Source: an uncultured Flavobacterium sp. (GTDB lineage: Bacteria; Bacteroidota; Bacteroidia; Flavobacteriales; Flavobacteriaceae). From it: DNA of 8,007 bases. Location: assembly GCA_946480635.1 (NCBI GenBank), contig CAMLKV010000091.1, positions 1 through 8,007 on the forward strand, given 5' to 3'. Of the stretch, positions 6,404 to 8,007 are shown one piece after another. The notes below the pieces were generated by a model that saw only the letters and a program-made list of their open reading frames with translations, was not told the origin of the DNA and searched no databases. The position numbers and the translations under genes were made by a program. Within the stretch, counting starts at the first letter, position 1; every line of letters begins with the position of its first letter.

Positions 6404-7066
6404 TTAAATTGATATTAAATTGTGTTTGGTAGCAAAAAGGACTAATCCTACCGAACTCTTTACTTTAAGTTTTTTCATTAAATTTTTTCTGTGTGTTTCT
6501 ACAGTATTTGGACTTATGTTTAATAATTCACTAATGTCTTTTCCACTTTTTTCTTCACAGATATAGCCTAATATTTCTAATTCGCGTGAAGTTATACCAG
6601 ATATAATATCTTCGATACTTAAAGCTTTTTGTTGGTTGTTTTCAGTGAAAATGTCAAAAACTTTATCTTTTATTGTTGAAGAGAAATATTGATTTCCTTG
6701 AGCAACACTAGTAATGGCGTCAACTATATTTTCACCTGCACATTGTTTAGTTAAATAACCGCTTGCTCCTAATTTTATAACTTCCTTGATTAATTTTGGA
6801 TCATCGTAGCTCGAAAGAATAATAACTTTACATGTAAATCCTTTTTCATTGAATTCTCTTAAAACTTGTATACCATCTTTTTCAGGCATATTAATGTCCA
6901 TAACAAGAACATGAGCTTGATTTTTTGCTACTCTTTCTACTAGATTTTCACCATTTAAAGAAAAACCAACTACTTCAAAATTGGGATTGGTTTTAAGGAC
7001 TGCTAGTATTCCATCTATAAGAACTTGATGATCATCGGCTAGATGTATTTTAATTTTAGTTTCCAT
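6404..7066 (-). CDS. NarL/LuxR-family response regulator
   Basis: This 220-residue protein has a receiver domain at about 4-125. It carries the acidic pair Asp11-Asp12 (LADDH), phospho-acceptor Asp57 (VMDINMPEKDG), switch Ser85/86 (ILSSYDD) and conserved Lys107 (YLTKQ). After a linker, a LuxR/GerE helix-turn-helix lies at about 155-216 (ITSRELEIL, then SPNTVETHRKNLMKKL as the recognition region). Such regulators are phosphorylated by HisKA_3-type kinases, and one is encoded two genes downstream, so I infer a cognate pair. It acts in the cytoplasm as a DNA-binding transcription factor; targets are unknown. It is first in the operon, behind a good promoter with an inverted repeat upstream that would suit autoregulation. 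Start ATG 7066-7064 gives the standard family N-terminus and length. Confidence 0.95.
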   Translation of the reverse strand: METKIKIHLADDHQVLIDGILAVLKTNPNFEVVGFSLNGENLVERVAKNQAHVLVMDINMPEKDGIQVLREFNEKGFTCKVIILSSYDDPKLIKEVIKLGASGYLTKQCAGENIVDAITSVAQGNQYFSSTIKDKVFDIFTENNQQKALSIEDIISGITSRELEILGYICEEKSGKDISELLNISPNTVETHRKNLMKKLKVKSSVGLVLFATKHNLISI

Positions 7067-7085
7067 TTGTCTCTGTTTCTGATTT

Positions 7086-7115
7086 CAAATGTATATGATT
7101 ATAAATTTACATCAA
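7086..7115 (-). promoter_or_regulatory. Promoter of the response regulator operon (TTG-N19-TACATTTG)
   Basis: On the minus strand a TTG (7115-7113) is followed after exactly 19 nt by TACATTTG (7093-7086). This fits the Flavobacterium/Bacteroides layout of a -33 TTG and a -7 TAnnTTTG. Transcription would begin near 7080, giving a leader of about 15 nt before the ATG at 7066. It is the only candidate in this window with both boxes well spaced. Confidence 0.62.
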
Positions 7116-7140
7116 ATACTCTAAATTAATGATTTTTATA

Positions 7141-7156
7141 TCACCAATTTTGGTGA
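7141..7156. promoter_or_regulatory. Inverted repeat TCACCAA-TT-TTGGTGA, candidate operator
   Basis: A perfect 7-bp inverted repeat with a 2-nt centre lies 25 nt upstream of the -33 TTG of the operon, centred about 68 bp before the predicted transcription start. It is not followed by a T-run and is distinct from the nearby terminator. Dimeric NarL-type regulators often bind such dyads, so binding by the operon's own regulator is a reasonable inference, not shown by the sequence. Confidence 0.42.
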
Positions 7157-7185
7157 GAAAACTAATTAAATGTAAGTATATAAAA

Positions 7186-7227
7186 GTCTTTAAAAATGAA
7201 AAGCTAACCTAAATTGGTTAGCTTTTC
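7186..7227 (-). terminator. Rho-independent terminator of the DUF4293 gene
   Basis: A perfect 12-bp stem (GAAAAGCTAACC at 7198-7209 pairing with GGTTAGCTTTTC at 7216-7227, 6-nt loop) sits 28 nt after the DUF4293 gene's end. Read on the minus strand, the stem ends in CTTTTC and continues ATTTTTAAAG, a T-rich though interrupted tail. It separates this gene from the response regulator operon, so the two are separate transcription units. Confidence 0.75.
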
Positions 7228-7255
7228 TTCGCACTAATAAACTAAGATGAAAGGT

Positions 7256-7666
7256 TTATCGTAATCGATCCACAGATTTTACGAGATCTTCATCCTTCTT
7301 GATGGCTTTATTAGCAAAAACTAATAATAAGATAGTTAAGATAGGTAAGAACATCCCAATACCCTTCTCAGATATGACTGGCATATCTCCAGATAGATTT
7401 AGTGTACGATACACAAATAATCCTAGTAAAATTAAGTTCAATATTATATTCAATCTGTTCATCACAAATTGTTGTTGTCTCTTTTTAAACGAAAGTAGGC
7501 TTAATAAACCTAATGATGTACTTAATCCAAATAAAATGGTATATGTAATATTACTCATAAAAAATACTGCATTGTTTTCTATTTTCCATAAATGCAGAAC
7601 AAAAGGCAAAGCACCATTACAAATAATGGCAAGAGCTAAATATACACTTTGAATTCTTTGAATCAT
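7256..7666 (-). CDS. DUF4293 family four-helix membrane protein
   Basis: The 136-residue protein matches the DUF4293 pattern known from Bacteroidota: an N-terminal MIQRIQSVYL, four membrane helices (about 7-27, 39-60, 71-90, 102-120), and a conserved charged tail ending KKDEDLVKSVDRLR that should lie in the cytoplasm. A basic loop (KKRQQQ, 61-66) separates helices 2 and 3. The function of the family is unknown. It is divergent from rho across a 172-bp gap, an arrangement I recall as common in Flavobacteriia. ATG 7666-7664 gives the family's usual start. It has its own terminator and is not part of the two-component operon. Confidence 0.88.
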   Translation of the reverse strand: MIQRIQSVYLALAIICNGALPFVLHLWKIENNAVFFMSNITYTILFGLSTSLGLLSLLSFKKRQQQFVMNRLNIILNLILLGLFVYRTLNLSGDMPVISEKGIGMFLPILTILLLVFANKAIKKDEDLVKSVDRLR

Positions 7667-7684
7667 TTTTATTTAAATGTTGAG

Positions 7685-7692
7685 CAAAAATA
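7685..7692 (-). promoter_or_regulatory. Candidate -7 box (TATTTTTG) of the DUF4293 gene
   Basis: TATTTTTG fits TAnnTTTG and ends 18 nt before the ATG at 7666. No TTG is found at the -33 distance, and the surrounding A/T richness makes a chance match plausible. For rho on the other strand I found only a near match (TAAGTTTC, 7782-7789) and do not call it. Confidence 0.33.
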
Positions 7693-7838
7693 TATTTTCT
7701 TTTTTTAAAAAACTATTGTTTACTTAAATAAAATTCGTAATATTGCCTAAACAATCCGTAAGCACTTCATACTTCGGAATATAAGTTTCAAAAAAACACC
7801 ACATTAACTTATTATCATTTTAATCCCAACATCTATTT

Positions 7839-8007
7839 ATGTTTGATATTTCTGTTTTAAAAGAAATGAAGTTATCTGAGTTGCAAGAAATTGCTAAGAT
7901 TGCTAAAATTTCAAAATTCAAAACACTTAAAAAGGAAGAGCTTGTTTATCAGATACTAGACTATCAAGCGGCAAATCCCGAAAAGATTTCTAATCCTGAT
8001 AGTCCTG
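7839..8007 (+). CDS. rho: Transcription termination factor Rho, N-terminal fragment
   Basis: From ATG 7839 the frame stays open to the window edge for 56 codons, so only the beginning is present. It reads MFDISVLKEMKLSELQEIAK, followed by a segment with KTLKKEELVYQILD at about 36-49. This is the Rho N-terminal (SAP-like) helical domain, whose LKxMKLxELQEIAK and KKEELVxxIL elements are characteristic. Rho is the hexameric RNA helicase that ends transcription of untranslated RNA. The RNA-binding and ATPase domains lie beyond the edge. After Ala52-Asn the sequence turns polar, consistent with the long low-complexity linker that Bacteroidota Rho often carries. The divergent DUF4293 gene supports the call. 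Confidence 0.9.
   Translation, partial: MFDISVLKEMKLSELQEIAKIAKISKFKTLKKEELVYQILDYQAANPEKISNPDSP

Noticed and set aside
7198..7227. Hairpin considered as an operator for the response regulator operon
   Set aside because: The 12-bp stem with a T-rich tail just after the DUF4293 stop fits a terminator better; the separate 7141-7156 dyad is the better operator candidate.
7299..7652. 117-codon open frame on the plus strand
   Set aside because: It mirrors the DUF4293 gene, whose conserved start, helices and tail identify the true strand.

Overview
The window looks like chromosome from a Bacteroidota bacterium of the class Flavobacteriia, close to Flavobacterium. The reasons are low G+C, AT-rich codon use, weak or absent Shine-Dalgarno sites, TAnnTTTG-type promoter boxes, a DUF4293 membrane protein gene beside rho, and protein sequences that read as flavobacterial. 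I see no tRNA, rRNA, CRISPR array, insertion sequence or phage gene.

Layout from left to right: (1) the 3' part of a large SPFH/flotillin-like gene (+), entering from the left edge and ending at a strong hairpin terminator. (2) A minus-strand pair read right to left: a class V aminotransferase-type cysteine desulfurase, broken by a frameshift at about 3076-3107, followed with no gap (TAG then ATG) by a secreted glycerophosphodiester phosphodiesterase. (3) A YfcE-type metallophosphoesterase (+), divergent from the desulfurase across only 47 bp and abutting stop to stop with the next operon. (4) A minus-strand three-gene operon: a NarL/LuxR-type response regulator, a small protein of unknown function, and a TPR-containing sensor histidine kinase. 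It has a good promoter (TTG-N19-TACATTTG) with a 7-bp inverted repeat upstream. (5) A DUF4293 four-helix membrane protein (-), ending at its own hairpin terminator. (6) Divergently, the first 56 codons of rho (+), cut by the right edge.

How the genes may work together: the regulator and kinase form one two-component system, probably sensing through a periplasmic TPR domain. The 104-residue protein between them is the best candidate for something undescribed, because its position suggests an accessory or signalling role, although its sequence suggests no function. The other genes are housekeeping or envelope functions: membrane microdomain scaffold, sulfur mobilisation, phospholipid headgroup scavenging, phosphoesterase and transcription termination. 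The most concrete anomaly is the cysteine desulfurase. An insertion of about 32 nt, not a multiple of three, separates the PLP-lysine half from the catalytic-cysteine half, so it is either a recent pseudogene, a sequencing or assembly error, or less likely a recoded gene.
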